Shown here piece by piece: positions 16,254 to 23,933 of a stretch of 36,962 bases of DNA; position 1 is the first letter of the stretch; every line of letters starts with the position of its first letter. Where the stretch lies: NCBI GenBank assembly GCA_024275515.1, contig JAJRYZ010000001.1, positions 1 through 36,962 of the forward strand, in the 5' to 3' direction. The notes beneath the pieces are model-generated. The model was given only the letters and a program-made list of their open reading frames with translations. It did no database searches and was not told the DNA's origin. The stretch comes from Spirochaetota bacterium. GTDB taxonomy: Bacteria; Spirochaetota; Spirochaetia; ARS1246. The position numbers and the translations under genes were made by a program.

Positions 16254-16545
16254 CTTTGTCTCCGGAAAGGAAATCGAGACACTGAGCGTGGTTAAAGGCT
16301 CGATGATTCAGTCGAAAAACATCGGAAAGGACATCATGGCCGGCTTTAAAACCATCGTCGGCGGGGAGTTGAAAGGATACTCGGAGATGATCGACGAGGC
16401 GCGCTCGATCGCGACGAAACGCATGGTCGAGGAAGCCGAAGCATTGGGCGCCGACGCAGTGATCAATATCCGTTATGCGTCCTCGATGGTCATGCAGGGC
16501 GCCGCGGAGATGCTCGTCTACGGGACCGCGGTCAAGTTCGTATAG
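16234..16545 (+). CDS. YbjQ/DUF74-family protein
   Basis: A 103-residue cytoplasmic protein of the YbjQ (UPF0145) family, often described as a putative heavy-metal-binding domain, forming a small pentameric beta/alpha fold. Typical features are the N-terminal ILVNTDFVSGKEI, GGELKGYSEMIDEARSIATKRMVEEAEALGADAVINIRYASS, and a C-terminal VYGTAVKF. Length is standard. It starts inside the end of the upstream small membrane-protein gene, with GAGGACAAGAGG upstream. Its TAG lies in a 6-bp hairpin (ATAGGT/ACCTAT, 16542-16557). The physiological role of the family is not established. Confidence 0.88.
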   Translation: MILVNTDFVSGKEIETLSVVKGSMIQSKNIGKDIMAGFKTIVGGELKGYSEMIDEARSIATKRMVEEAEALGADAVINIRYASSMVMQGAAEMLVYGTAVKFV

Positions 16546-16553
16546 GTTGCGAC

Positions 16554-16736
16554 CTATCGCGCCGCCGCCTCGATGAACGTTCGATCCTCCGCGGCAAACG
16601 TTCGCGAGGCGGCTGCAAGGTTGGTCTTTACCTGCCGCAGACTACGGAACCCCGGGATGGCGCACAGGACGCGGTCGTGGGCCCACACGAAACCGAGCGC
16701 CGCAGCGGCGAGGTCTTCCACGGCCTCGCCGAATCG
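16554..16736 (-). pseudogene. C-terminal remnant of an aldo/keto reductase
   Basis: On the minus strand, codons from 16736 down to a TAG at 16554-16556 read RFGEAVEDLAAAALGFVWA, HDRVLCAIPGFRSLRQVKTN, LAAASRTFAAEDRTFIEAAA and R. This matches the last helices of aldo/keto reductases (the conserved ...AxxALxFVLxHPxVxCxIPGxRxxxQVxxNLAA pattern). It is immediately preceded in frame by TGA (16737-16739), and only about 75 further bases remain before the rlmN stop at 16815, so the catalytic barrel is gone. It is a decayed fragment with no start codon or ribosome-binding site, about 60 codons of a normal 300 or so. This fills the otherwise empty 16546-16814 gap. Confidence 0.7.
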
Positions 16737-16814
16737 TCACGAACGAACCGGTCGTCGAGCGCATGCGCCGAAATACTACACGCCCCGTCCGCGCGCCGGC
16801 ACGGCCGCGGCCGA

Positions 16815-17897
16815 CTACCACAATTCCTTTGTCGAGAGCAGCCCGCACGCGGCCTGCACGTCTTCGCCTCGCGACAGGCGAATCGTCGTCGGTATTCCTT
16901 TCGCCTCGAGCGCGCTCCGAAACTCCTCCATGTCGGCCGGATCGGCCGCTTCGAACGGAACGTCCGGCAACCGGTGGAAACGGATGAGGTTTATGCGGCA
17001 ACGAATCCCCCCAAGCAGCCTCGCAATCTCGTTTACGTGCGCCCGACTGTGGTTGAGACCTCGAAACACGATGTACTCGAAAGAAACGCGTCGGTATTTG
17101 CCGAGGCCGGCGTGCCGGATAAGCTCGACCACCTCGGCGATCGGACAGACGCGCTGCACCGGCATCAACGACGCGCGCTGTTCGTCGAACGGCGAGTGCA
17201 GACTGATCGCTATCCGGCAAGACGACCCTCGAAGAAGCCGTTCGAGACCGGGCAGGACGCCGACCGTCGACACGGTCACCCGCCGGCAGCCGAAGCCGAA
17301 ACCCCGGTCGGATGTGAGAATCGAAAGGCTGCGGAGCACCGCGTCGACATTGTCCAGCGGTTCGCCCATTCCCATAAGCACGACGTTGGTAACCATGTCG
17401 CGCTCGGGAAGCGCGGCGAACTGATTGAGGATCTCCCCCGCCGTCAGGTTCCCGTGCAGACCCTGCCTTCCGGTCATGCAAAACAGACAACCTCTCCCGC
17501 ACCCGATCTGCGTCGAAAGGCACAGCGTCGCCCGGCGAGCTTCCGGAATGAAGGCCGCCTCGACATATCTCGGTCGTTCGGCGGCCGAACCCCGCAGCGC
17601 ACCGCCGGCGCCGCCCGACGGTCCGCCGTAGAGGTATTTATTCGTGCCGTCGGCGGACTCGGCAACCGACACGGGGGCCTTCAAGCCCGCCTCGTATTGC
17701 TCCGACATTTTTTTTCGAAACTCGCGCGGCAGATTCGCCATCTCGTCGATCGATCCGGCCTTCTTCGCGTAGAGCCAGTCGGCGATCTGGTCTCCCCGAT
17801 AGGGCTTTTCTCCCAACGCGGTCGACAACTTCCGAAGCTCATCGCGGGTCATTCCGAGCAACGCGACCTGCGACCGATCGACGCTACGAATCTCCAT
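16815..17897 (-). CDS. rlmN: 23S rRNA (adenine-2503-C2)-methyltransferase RlmN
   Basis: A 360-residue radical-SAM enzyme that methylates C2 of A2503 in 23S rRNA (and A37 of some tRNAs). The cluster motif CX3CX2C is CGRGCLFC (Cys133, 137, 140). The two mechanistic cysteines are Cys126 in LCLSTQIGC and Cys351 in AACGLL. GMGEPLDN, VTVSTVG, AISLHSP and INLIRFH are further family hallmarks, and the N-terminus carries the usual EKPYRGDQIADWLY. A Gly-rich insert at about residues 91-103 is unusual. Start ATG 17897 lies 6 bases after the rtcB stop, with GAGG upstream, so the two genes are likely co-transcribed. Confidence 0.96.
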   Translation of the reverse strand: MEIRSVDRSQVALLGMTRDELRKLSTALGEKPYRGDQIADWLYAKKAGSIDEMANLPREFRKKMSEQYEAGLKAPVSVAESADGTNKYLYGGPSGGAGGALRGSAAERPRYVEAAFIPEARRATLCLSTQIGCGRGCLFCMTGRQGLHGNLTAGEILNQFAALPERDMVTNVVLMGMGEPLDNVDAVLRSLSILTSDRGFGFGCRRVTVSTVGVLPGLERLLRGSSCRIAISLHSPFDEQRASLMPVQRVCPIAEVVELIRHAGLGKYRRVSFEYIVFRGLNHSRAHVNEIARLLGGIRCRINLIRFHRLPDVPFEAADPADMEEFRSALEAKGIPTTIRLSRGEDVQAACGLLSTKELW

Positions 17898-17903
17898 GAC
17901 GCC

Positions 17904-19358
17904 TCAGCCCTTGATGTTCCCGATAGGGTCGAGTCTGGCCACCCGGCGGCTTATTCCGGCCCGCTCGGTCGCCTCGACGACGGCCTCGATGTCCTTGTAC
18001 GCGCCGCCGGCCTCCTCGGCGAGCCCGCTGTCCGACGGACACCGAATATAGATGCCGCGTTTCCGCATCTTTTTCTTTATCTGAGAACCTTCGAACCGCC
18101 TTTTCGCCTCCCGTCGTCCCATCGTACGTCCGCTTCCGTGCGCCGTGGTATAGAACGTTTGCGCCCCGGTGGAAACGCCGGCGAGCAGATAGGAACCGGT
18201 CTCCATGCTTCCGCCGATGACGACCGGCTGCCCCGTGCCGCGGAAAACGGCGGGAACGCCCTCCATCCCCGGGGCGAAAGCGCGAGTAGCGCCTTTTCGG
18301 TGCACCAAAAGCTCCATTTCAATTCCGCCCACGGTGTGCCGTTCGACCTTGGCCGTGTTATGCGTCACGTCGTACACCAGCTCAAGCCCGAGTTCTTTCA
18401 CGCTACGCCGGAACACGTCGCAAAAAACCTCGCGGACACGGTGAAGGATTACCTGTCTGTTGGCGAAAGCCATATTGATGGCGCAATTCATCGCGGCGAA
18501 GTAGTTCGCCCCCTCCTCGGAATCGAACGGGGCGCACGCGAGCTCACTGTCGCGAATCGGGATTCCGTACTTCTTTTCCATCACGCCGAGAAAGGAAGTG
18601 ACATACTCGCCGGCCACCTGGTGTCCGAATCCCCTGCTGCCGCAGTGAATCGTCACGACGACCTGGTTTGCGCGGTCGATGCCCATCGTTCGCGCGGCGT
18701 CCCGATCGAACACACCGTCTTCAGTCACGACCTGGATCTCGAGGTAATGGTTGCCCGAGCCGAGCGTGCCCACCTGGGCGATGCCCCGCTCGATCGCGCG
18801 CCGGCTTACCGCATCGGGGTCCGCGCCGTCGGCGCGGCCGCCGTCCTCGGTCCGGCCGAGGTCCTCCTCCGTCGCGTATCCGCATCGAAGCGCCCAAACC
18901 ATTCCGTCGCGCAGAAGCTCGAAATACTCCTCGCGCGTAAGCTTCAGCGACCCGGTTCCGCCGACACCGACCGGCACCCGCTCGAACAGCGCGTCCACCA
19001 GCTCTTCGACCCGCGGTGCGACCTCCCCGCGTACAAGATTGGTTCGTACGAGTCGCATCCCGCAGTTGATGTCGAACCCGATTCCACCCGGTGAAATGAC
19101 ACCCTCTTTCGTATCGAAAGCGGCAACGCCTCCGATCGGGAAGCCGTAGCCCCGGTGCCCGTCGGGCATGCAGAACGCCGCTTCGACGATCCCCGGGAGA
19201 CACGCGACGTTGACCGTCTGCTCGAAAACGCCGATATCCATCTCCTCGACCAATCGCTCGGTCGCGTAGATTCGCCCGGGGACCCGCATTCCGCTCCGAT
19301 AGGTGACGGGGATCTCCCAGACGCCGTCCGCGCGCCGGTTAAGGAATCGAGGAATCAT
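17904..19358 (-). CDS. rtcB: RNA-splicing ligase RtcB family protein
   Basis: A 484-residue Mn2+/GTP-dependent RNA ligase that joins 2',3'-cyclic phosphate or 3'-phosphate ends to 5'-OH ends. Family landmarks: CMPDGHRGYGFPIGGVAA, SPGGIGFDINCGMRL (metal-binding Asp and Cys), GTLGSGNHYLEIQ, TIHCGSRGFGHQVAGEY (metal-binding His), DVTHNTAKVE, RKGATRAFAPG, and the guanylated His in the C-terminal YTTAHGSGRTMGRREAKR region. ATG 19358 (MIPRFLNRR) is preferred. A GTG at 19382 would add 8 residues, and neither has a clear ribosome-binding site. Paired with rlmN downstream, it suggests an RNA-repair and modification operon. No RtcA or RtcR is present. Confidence 0.95.
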   Translation of the reverse strand: MIPRFLNRRADGVWEIPVTYRSGMRVPGRIYATERLVEEMDIGVFEQTVNVACLPGIVEAAFCMPDGHRGYGFPIGGVAAFDTKEGVISPGGIGFDINCGMRLVRTNLVRGEVAPRVEELVDALFERVPVGVGGTGSLKLTREEYFELLRDGMVWALRCGYATEEDLGRTEDGGRADGADPDAVSRRAIERGIAQVGTLGSGNHYLEIQVVTEDGVFDRDAARTMGIDRANQVVVTIHCGSRGFGHQVAGEYVTSFLGVMEKKYGIPIRDSELACAPFDSEEGANYFAAMNCAINMAFANRQVILHRVREVFCDVFRRSVKELGLELVYDVTHNTAKVERHTVGGIEMELLVHRKGATRAFAPGMEGVPAVFRGTGQPVVIGGSMETGSYLLAGVSTGAQTFYTTAHGSGRTMGRREAKRRFEGSQIKKKMRKRGIYIRCPSDSGLAEEAGGAYKDIEAVVEATERAGISRRVARLDPIGNIKG

Positions 19359-19382
19359 GACCGAACGCGGGAGGCGTCCCAC

Positions 19383-19643
19383 GCCTCGAATGTTTTCACA
19401 CGTCCATGATGGCGAAGTCGACGATTCAAGTAAACCGGGATAATCATTCCTTTTTGGTCGATTTTTTCTTGGCCGTCGGTCGCGACTTCGGTGTATTCGT
19501 CGGGCACGATTTTTTCCCTGCGTTTCCGGCCGGGACTCGACGCCTCCAAGCTCCGTCCGGACGGCGACGTGCTCTCGTTCCGGTAACCTCGCCGACCCGC
19601 CGATGTACCGATAAAACGAACGTCCGTCCCGGAAAATCCGTAT
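19383..19643. other. Intergenic stretch with no recognised gene
   Basis: About 260 bases between the MDR dehydrogenase stop and the rtcB start, both on the minus strand. Short open frames exist, including one on the minus strand (19656-19444) with a Lys/Ser/Thr-rich end, but none has a ribosome-binding site or family likeness. T-runs (around 19449-19469 and 19509-19516 on the plus strand) make it locally AT-richer than its neighbours. Nothing firm is called. Confidence 0.4.
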
Positions 19644-20669
19644 CTACGCGTGCCACTCGAAGACGACCTTTCCGGTTTGCCCGCGATCGAACAGATCGAA
19701 TGCTTCCGCGGCCCGACCGATCGGAAAGCGGTGCGTGACGATGCGATCAAGATCGAGTCCGGTCGTTCTGAGAAAGTCGATCAAACGAAAGTAGTCGGAT
19801 GTGGAGTATACCGCGTTTCCCCGGATGCACAGCTCCTGTCGAATGACACGCTCGGGATCGAACCGCATCAGCTCTTCACCGACACCGACCGCCACAAGGG
19901 CGCCTCGCACCGCAAGTATCTCAACGGCTTGAGACCTCGCAACCGCGGCGCCGGAGCACTCGAGTACGCCGCGCACGCCGACCCCGTCGGTAGCGTCGAG
20001 CACGCTCGCAACGACATCGCTCTTCGCCGCGTTGATGACTTCTCCCGCGTCACAGCGCGCGGCCTGCTCGATCCGGCAGGGATTGACGTCGACCCCGGTG
20101 CAACGAAACCCCGCCGCGGAGGCCATCAGAAACGCACTCAACCCCACCGGCCCCAGTCCGAAGACGACGACGCGGTCCCCGTGCGACAGATCGAGTTTCG
20201 ACAGCGCCGCGTAGGCGGTCCCCGCGGTGCACGCAAGCATGGCGCCGACGGAGAATGAGAGCTCGTCGGGCAACGGCATGCAGTATCGAGCCGGGGCGCT
20301 CAAATAATCGGCATGAGAACCGTCACGTGTACGTCCGAAGGCGCCTTCGTGCTCGCAAAAAACCGGCGTTCCTTCGTGGCAGTAACGGCAGCGCCCGCAT
20401 CCGAGCGAGTGATAGACCGAGACCCGCTCGCCGACGGAAACTCCCTCGACCCCCGCTCCGACCTCGCACACCACGCCGGCGGGCTCGTGCCCGGAGATCA
20501 TCCCGCTCCGCGCGGCCGCCCACCGCGTGTCCTGATGGTATTTGTGCAGGTCGCTCCCGCACAGTCCGGCGGCCCGCATCCGAACCAGAACCTCTCCGGG
20601 ACCGGCGACAGGGGTGGAATAGTCGCGGACCTCCACTTTCCCGCCTCCCAGATACGCAACACCCTTCAT
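19644..20669 (-). CDS. Zinc-dependent medium-chain alcohol/polyol dehydrogenase (MDR family)
   Basis: A 341-residue NAD(P)-dependent dehydrogenase. Catalytic zinc ligands are Cys in GLCGSDLHKYH and the GHEPAG motif. The structural zinc cluster is CGRCRYCHEGTPVFC. The Rossmann motif is VVFGLGPVGLSAFLMASAAG. It resembles threonine, sorbitol and galactitol dehydrogenases, so a sugar alcohol or hydroxy acid substrate fits the catabolic neighbours. Start ATG 20669 has an excellent GGAGGTGA 5 bases upstream. It lies downstream of the DapA-family aldolase on the same strand (129-base gap), and the two probably act in one pathway. The exact substrate is unassigned. Confidence 0.92.
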   Translation of the reverse strand: MKGVAYLGGGKVEVRDYSTPVAGPGEVLVRMRAAGLCGSDLHKYHQDTRWAAARSGMISGHEPAGVVCEVGAGVEGVSVGERVSVYHSLGCGRCRYCHEGTPVFCEHEGAFGRTRDGSHADYLSAPARYCMPLPDELSFSVGAMLACTAGTAYAALSKLDLSHGDRVVVFGLGPVGLSAFLMASAAGFRCTGVDVNPCRIEQAARCDAGEVINAAKSDVVASVLDATDGVGVRGVLECSGAAVARSQAVEILAVRGALVAVGVGEELMRFDPERVIRQELCIRGNAVYSTSDYFRLIDFLRTTGLDLDRIVTHRFPIGRAAEAFDLFDRGQTGKVVFEWHA

Positions 20670-20798
20670 GAATCACCTCCGTCGACCTTTTTGACGATAC
20701 TTTCGCGCTGGCGAGCGACGTGACGCGCTTCATCGACGTCTCGACGGCGACGATCGATGCGACACAGAGTACCGCGCATCGGCCGTGTCACAAAGTCG

Positions 20799-21674
20799 CT
20801 ACAGCATCTCAAGCCGCCTCATCGTATCGCGAATGAAATCCGCCTCTTCTTCCGTGGCCGGGGTCACGTAGTCGGGCGACCAGGAACCGCCGTAACCGAG
20901 AAGGTTCATCGCGACGGTAAACCCTTTGAACACACCTACCGATACGAAAGCATCACGCAATGCGAGGATTCCGTCGAGCCGCTCCCGGGCCTCCGCAATG
21001 CTTCCGGCGGCGAGTTTCCGATACATATCTCGCGCCGCGCGGGGTGTGCAACTGAACATACCGTCGAGATTCCTGCGAATTCCGTAGGTCCACGCGACAT
21101 CGAACGTATCAAGTCCGCTGTACATAACGAGAAAGTCCTCCGGCCGGTCCGGCGAAAACTCGACGATCCGGCACGTTCGCAAATCCCCGCTCTTGAGCCC
21201 CGCCACGTTCGGTCGGCGCGCGAGTGCCAGTACCGTTGCCGGGTCCATCGCGGTCTGCGTAACGGGGGGAAGATCGTAGAGATAGAGCGGCTTCGTCGAC
21301 GCCTCCGCTATCCGGGAGAAGAACGAGAGAATCTCCTCCTGTGTCGTCTTCAGGTAGTACGGCGCGGTCGCGACGATTCCGTCGCAATCGATATCTGAAA
21401 TCGCCTCGACGCGGTCGAGCACCCTGGCTATCGAGAGGTCGGTTACGCCGATAAGCAGCGGCACGCGTCCTCCCACGGCGTCGGCCGCCGCCTTCGCAAC
21501 CGTTGGATACACCGTGTCGCGAAGATAGGCCTCGTTTCCCATCGTCCCCATCGCCAACAGAGCCGAAGCGCCGGCGTCGACCTGGTCGTCGATGTGACGC
21601 CGATAGCTCTCCTCGGCTAAAGTTCCGTCGCTCTCAATCGGTGTACCGAGCGCCGTCACAAAACCGTCTTTCAT
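20799..21674 (-). CDS. Dihydrodipicolinate synthase/N-acetylneuraminate lyase family aldolase
   Basis: A 291-residue TIM-barrel class I aldolase that forms a Schiff base with a pyruvate-type keto acid. The Schiff-base lysine is Lys161 in VAGLKSGDL and the partner Tyr133 is in LYLYDLPP. The usual GTTGE motif appears as GTMGNE (residues 43-48). The altered LKSGD and GTMGNE motifs differ from biosynthetic DapA and suggest a catabolic 2-keto-3-deoxy sugar acid or hydroxypyruvate-type aldolase/dehydratase. Start ATG 21674 is preceded by GGGAGAG. The dehydrogenase gene downstream and the divergent sulfatase suggest sugar-acid breakdown. Confidence 0.88.
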   Translation of the reverse strand: MKDGFVTALGTPIESDGTLAEESYRRHIDDQVDAGASALLAMGTMGNEAYLRDTVYPTVAKAAADAVGGRVPLLIGVTDLSIARVLDRVEAISDIDCDGIVATAPYYLKTTQEEILSFFSRIAEASTKPLYLYDLPPVTQTAMDPATVLALARRPNVAGLKSGDLRTCRIVEFSPDRPEDFLVMYSGLDTFDVAWTYGIRRNLDGMFSCTPRAARDMYRKLAAGSIAEARERLDGILALRDAFVSVGVFKGFTVAMNLLGYGGSWSPDYVTPATEEEADFIRDTMRRLEML

Positions 21675-21906
21675 CGCGAACTCTCCCGAATCCGGTGTAT
21701 GCGCGCCGTACGACGCGAAGGCTGCGGCTCAAGTCGAGCGAACGCCGCGCCGCGTACGAGTATGCCCGGAACGGCGCCGCAGCGCCAGTGCGACCGGCCG
21801 AATCCAGGCGCGCTCCGGTACGACGCGTCTCCGGCGTCGACGCGCGGTCGCAAAACCGCGACCACGCTCTTCCGGCGTACTGCGGTTCTGCGGTACGATT
21901 CGACGC

Positions 21907-23400
21907 ATGAGCAAAGCGACACGAACCCCCGCCAATATCGTCTACATTCTCGCCGACGACATGGGATACGGCGACGTCTCCTGCATGAACCCGCGATCGA
22001 GAATTCACACCCCGCACGTCGACGAACTCGCCTCGGGCGGGATGCGGTTCGAAGACGCGCACGCGAGTTCCGCCGTATGTACGCCTTCTCGGTACAGCGT
22101 CCTCACGGGCCGATACTGCTGGCGCACGCGCCTTAAGGACGGCGTCGGGTGGGGATACTCGTCGCATCTTATCGAGGACGGGCGAACGACGGTCGCCTCG
22201 TATCTCAAATCGCACGGCTACCGGACCGGCTGCGTCGGCAAGTGGCATCTCGGAATGGATTGGCCGTGCCGCGACGGCTCCTATCCGGCGACCGAAGGAG
22301 ACGTGGATTTTGGACGACGCATCGTGAACGGCCCTTGTTCGTTCGGATTCGACTATTTCTTCGGCATCAGTGCTTCACTCGACATGCCGCCGTATGTTTA
22401 CATCGAAAATGAACATGTGACGGCTCTTCCGGACCGAGTAACCGGTAACGACGACAAAAAGCGGTTCTGGCGGGAGGGTCCCACGGGCGCCGATTTCCAT
22501 CATATCGATGTTCTCCCGACGTTGACGCGAAAAGCGGTCGAGTTCGTCCGGGCCGCCGGCAACCACTCCTCGCCTTTTTTCCTCTATTTCCCTCTCCCGG
22601 CGCCGCACACGCCGATGCTCCCGACGGCGGAGTTCGTCGGGAGGTCGAGGACGAACGCGTACGGCGACTTCGTTGCTCAGTGCTACGCGGTGGTCGGCCG
22701 GCTCATGCAGGCCGTGGAGGAGATCGGAGCGACCGCCGATACGATTTTCATCTTCACGAGCGACAACGGATGTTCACCGCGCGCGGACTTCCGCGAGTTG
22801 GCCCTGTACGGCCACAACCCCAGCTACGTTTTTCGCGGGCACAAGGCGGACATCTACGACGGCGGCCACCGTGTTCCGCTCGTCGTTCGGTGGCCGGAAA
22901 CGATCGCACCCGGCTCGACGACGCGACAAGTTGTCTGTCTCGGCGACCTCCTCGCGACCTGCGCCGACATGCTCGGAGAGGAGCTCTCGCCGAACGCGGG
23001 TGAGGATTCGGTGAGCAATCTATCGATCTGGCGCGGGGAGGCGAAAGCGGCGGTGCGCGAAGCGGTCGTTCACCACTCGGTCAACGGCTCTTTTTCGATC
23101 AGACAAGGCCGGTGGAAACTCGAGCTGTGTCCCGGTTCCGGCGGTTGGAGTTGGCCCCGCCCCGCAGAAATCCCCCGGGGAGCTCCCGCGATCCAGCTCT
23201 ACGATATGGAGGCCGACGTCGGTGAGAGGCGAAACGTGTGCGCCCGGCACCCGAAAGTCGTCGACGCGCTGACCGACCTTCTTACGCGATACGTCCGTGA
23301 CGGGAGAAGTACCCCGGGGACGCCGCAACCGAACACCGGTCCGGTCTACTGGCCACAGCTCCGTTGGCTCTCCGAGCGCGACCTCGTGCAGAGACGGTAG
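21907..23400 (+). CDS. Sulfatase, Cys-type, no signal peptide
   Basis: A 497-residue alkaline-phosphatase-fold sulfate ester hydrolase. Metal-binding Asp17/Asp18 lie in YILADDMGYGD. The formylglycine signature is CTPSRYSVLTGR (Cys58, the residue converted to formylglycine). GKWHLG, PHTPM and TSDNGCS follow in the standard order. The N-terminus starts directly with the catalytic strand (MSKATRTPANIVYILADD), so it appears cytosolic, unlike most secreted sulfatases, and would act on imported sulfated substrates. Maturation would need an anaerobic sulfatase-maturating enzyme, not seen here. It is divergent from the aldolase gene across a 232-base gap in which no other gene was recognised. Its stop abuts the truncated URO-D-like remnant. 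Confidence 0.92.
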   Translation: MSKATRTPANIVYILADDMGYGDVSCMNPRSRIHTPHVDELASGGMRFEDAHASSAVCTPSRYSVLTGRYCWRTRLKDGVGWGYSSHLIEDGRTTVASYLKSHGYRTGCVGKWHLGMDWPCRDGSYPATEGDVDFGRRIVNGPCSFGFDYFFGISASLDMPPYVYIENEHVTALPDRVTGNDDKKRFWREGPTGADFHHIDVLPTLTRKAVEFVRAAGNHSSPFFLYFPLPAPHTPMLPTAEFVGRSRTNAYGDFVAQCYAVVGRLMQAVEEIGATADTIFIFTSDNGCSPRADFRELALYGHNPSYVFRGHKADIYDGGHRVPLVVRWPETIAPGSTTRQVVCLGDLLATCADMLGEELSPNAGEDSVSNLSIWRGEAKAAVREAVVHHSVNGSFSIRQGRWKLELCPGSGGWSWPRPAEIPRGAPAIQLYDMEADVGERRNVCARHPKVVDALTDLLTRYVRDGRSTPGTPQPNTGPVYWPQLRWLSERDLVQRR

Positions 23401-23714
23401 AGCTCCTCGCCCGCCCGCTCCCTTGCGCCGGCGAGCGCCGACCAGCGGTCGGGCCGACGAATATCGGGAACGCTCAGCCGCTCCCATCCGCGCCAATCGT
23501 CGAGCGCGTGGGTCTTAACCTCGCCGAGGTTCGACACGCCGATGTTTTCTCACACGCACCCCCATTCGTCGACGCCCGAGCGCGGGCGTTCGTCGGTCGA
23601 GGGCGTCATCGACACGTGCGCAAAGTCGCTTCCGTACGGCTCGGCGAGACAATAGGGGATACGTCCGGCGCCCTCGAACCGTACCGTGCGTACTACGATT
23701 TCTCGTGACGTCAT
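23401..23714 (-). pseudogene. URO-D-like methyltransferase remnant, truncated and with an in-frame TGA
   Basis: Starts at ATG 23714 with GGAGG (CCTCC at 23724-23728 on the plus strand) and reads MTSREIVVRTVRFEGAGRIP, then YCLAEPYGS, DEWGCV, TGA at 23550-23552, and in the same frame ENIGVSNLGEVKTHALDDW and SVPDIRRPDRWSALAGARER. This is the N-terminal third of a URO-D-like protein. Homologues commonly have DEWGCVWE here, so the TGA plausibly replaces a Trp TGG. Homology stops at about 23400, exactly where the sulfatase gene ends on the other strand, so a rearrangement probably removed the remaining 200 or so codons. It is non-functional as it stands. Confidence 0.75.
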
Positions 23715-23841
23715 TGTTGCGCGCCTCCGGCCCGAATAGCGAAAAAAGGTCCACGCCTCATCGAACACCTCCGTCGGTGCTACTACACCACGGCCGGCGG
23801 CGGCGATTCTCTATTTCGTTTCCAAATCGAGAATCGCTCTC

Positions 23842-23873
23842 TTGACCCTGTACCTACCTACAGGGCGTATGAT
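23842..23873 (+). promoter_or_regulatory. MerR-type promoter/operator of merA
   Basis: TTGACC (-35, 23842-23847), a long 20-base spacer and TATGAT (-10, 23868-23873). The spacer carries a perfect dyad, CCCTGTA (23846-23852) and TACAGGG (23859-23865) around CCTACC. The over-long spacer with a central dyad is the hallmark of promoters untwisted by MerR-family activators. It lies 60 bases upstream of the merA start. Confidence 0.88.
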
Positions 23874-23933
23874 TCAGTCAGGACGACAACGGTGACAACA
23901 AAACAGCACCGTTCCGCCACAGGAGGAACTCGG

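Noticed and set aside
16677-19094. Very long open frame on the plus strand opposite rlmN and rtcB
   Set aside because: It is antisense to two clearly conserved genes, has an Arg/His/Pro-rich composition typical of GC-rich shadow frames, and shows no family motif.
21675-21906. Small genes in the gap between the aldolase and sulfatase genes
   Set aside because: Open frames here are Arg-rich, lack ribosome-binding sites and resemble no family.
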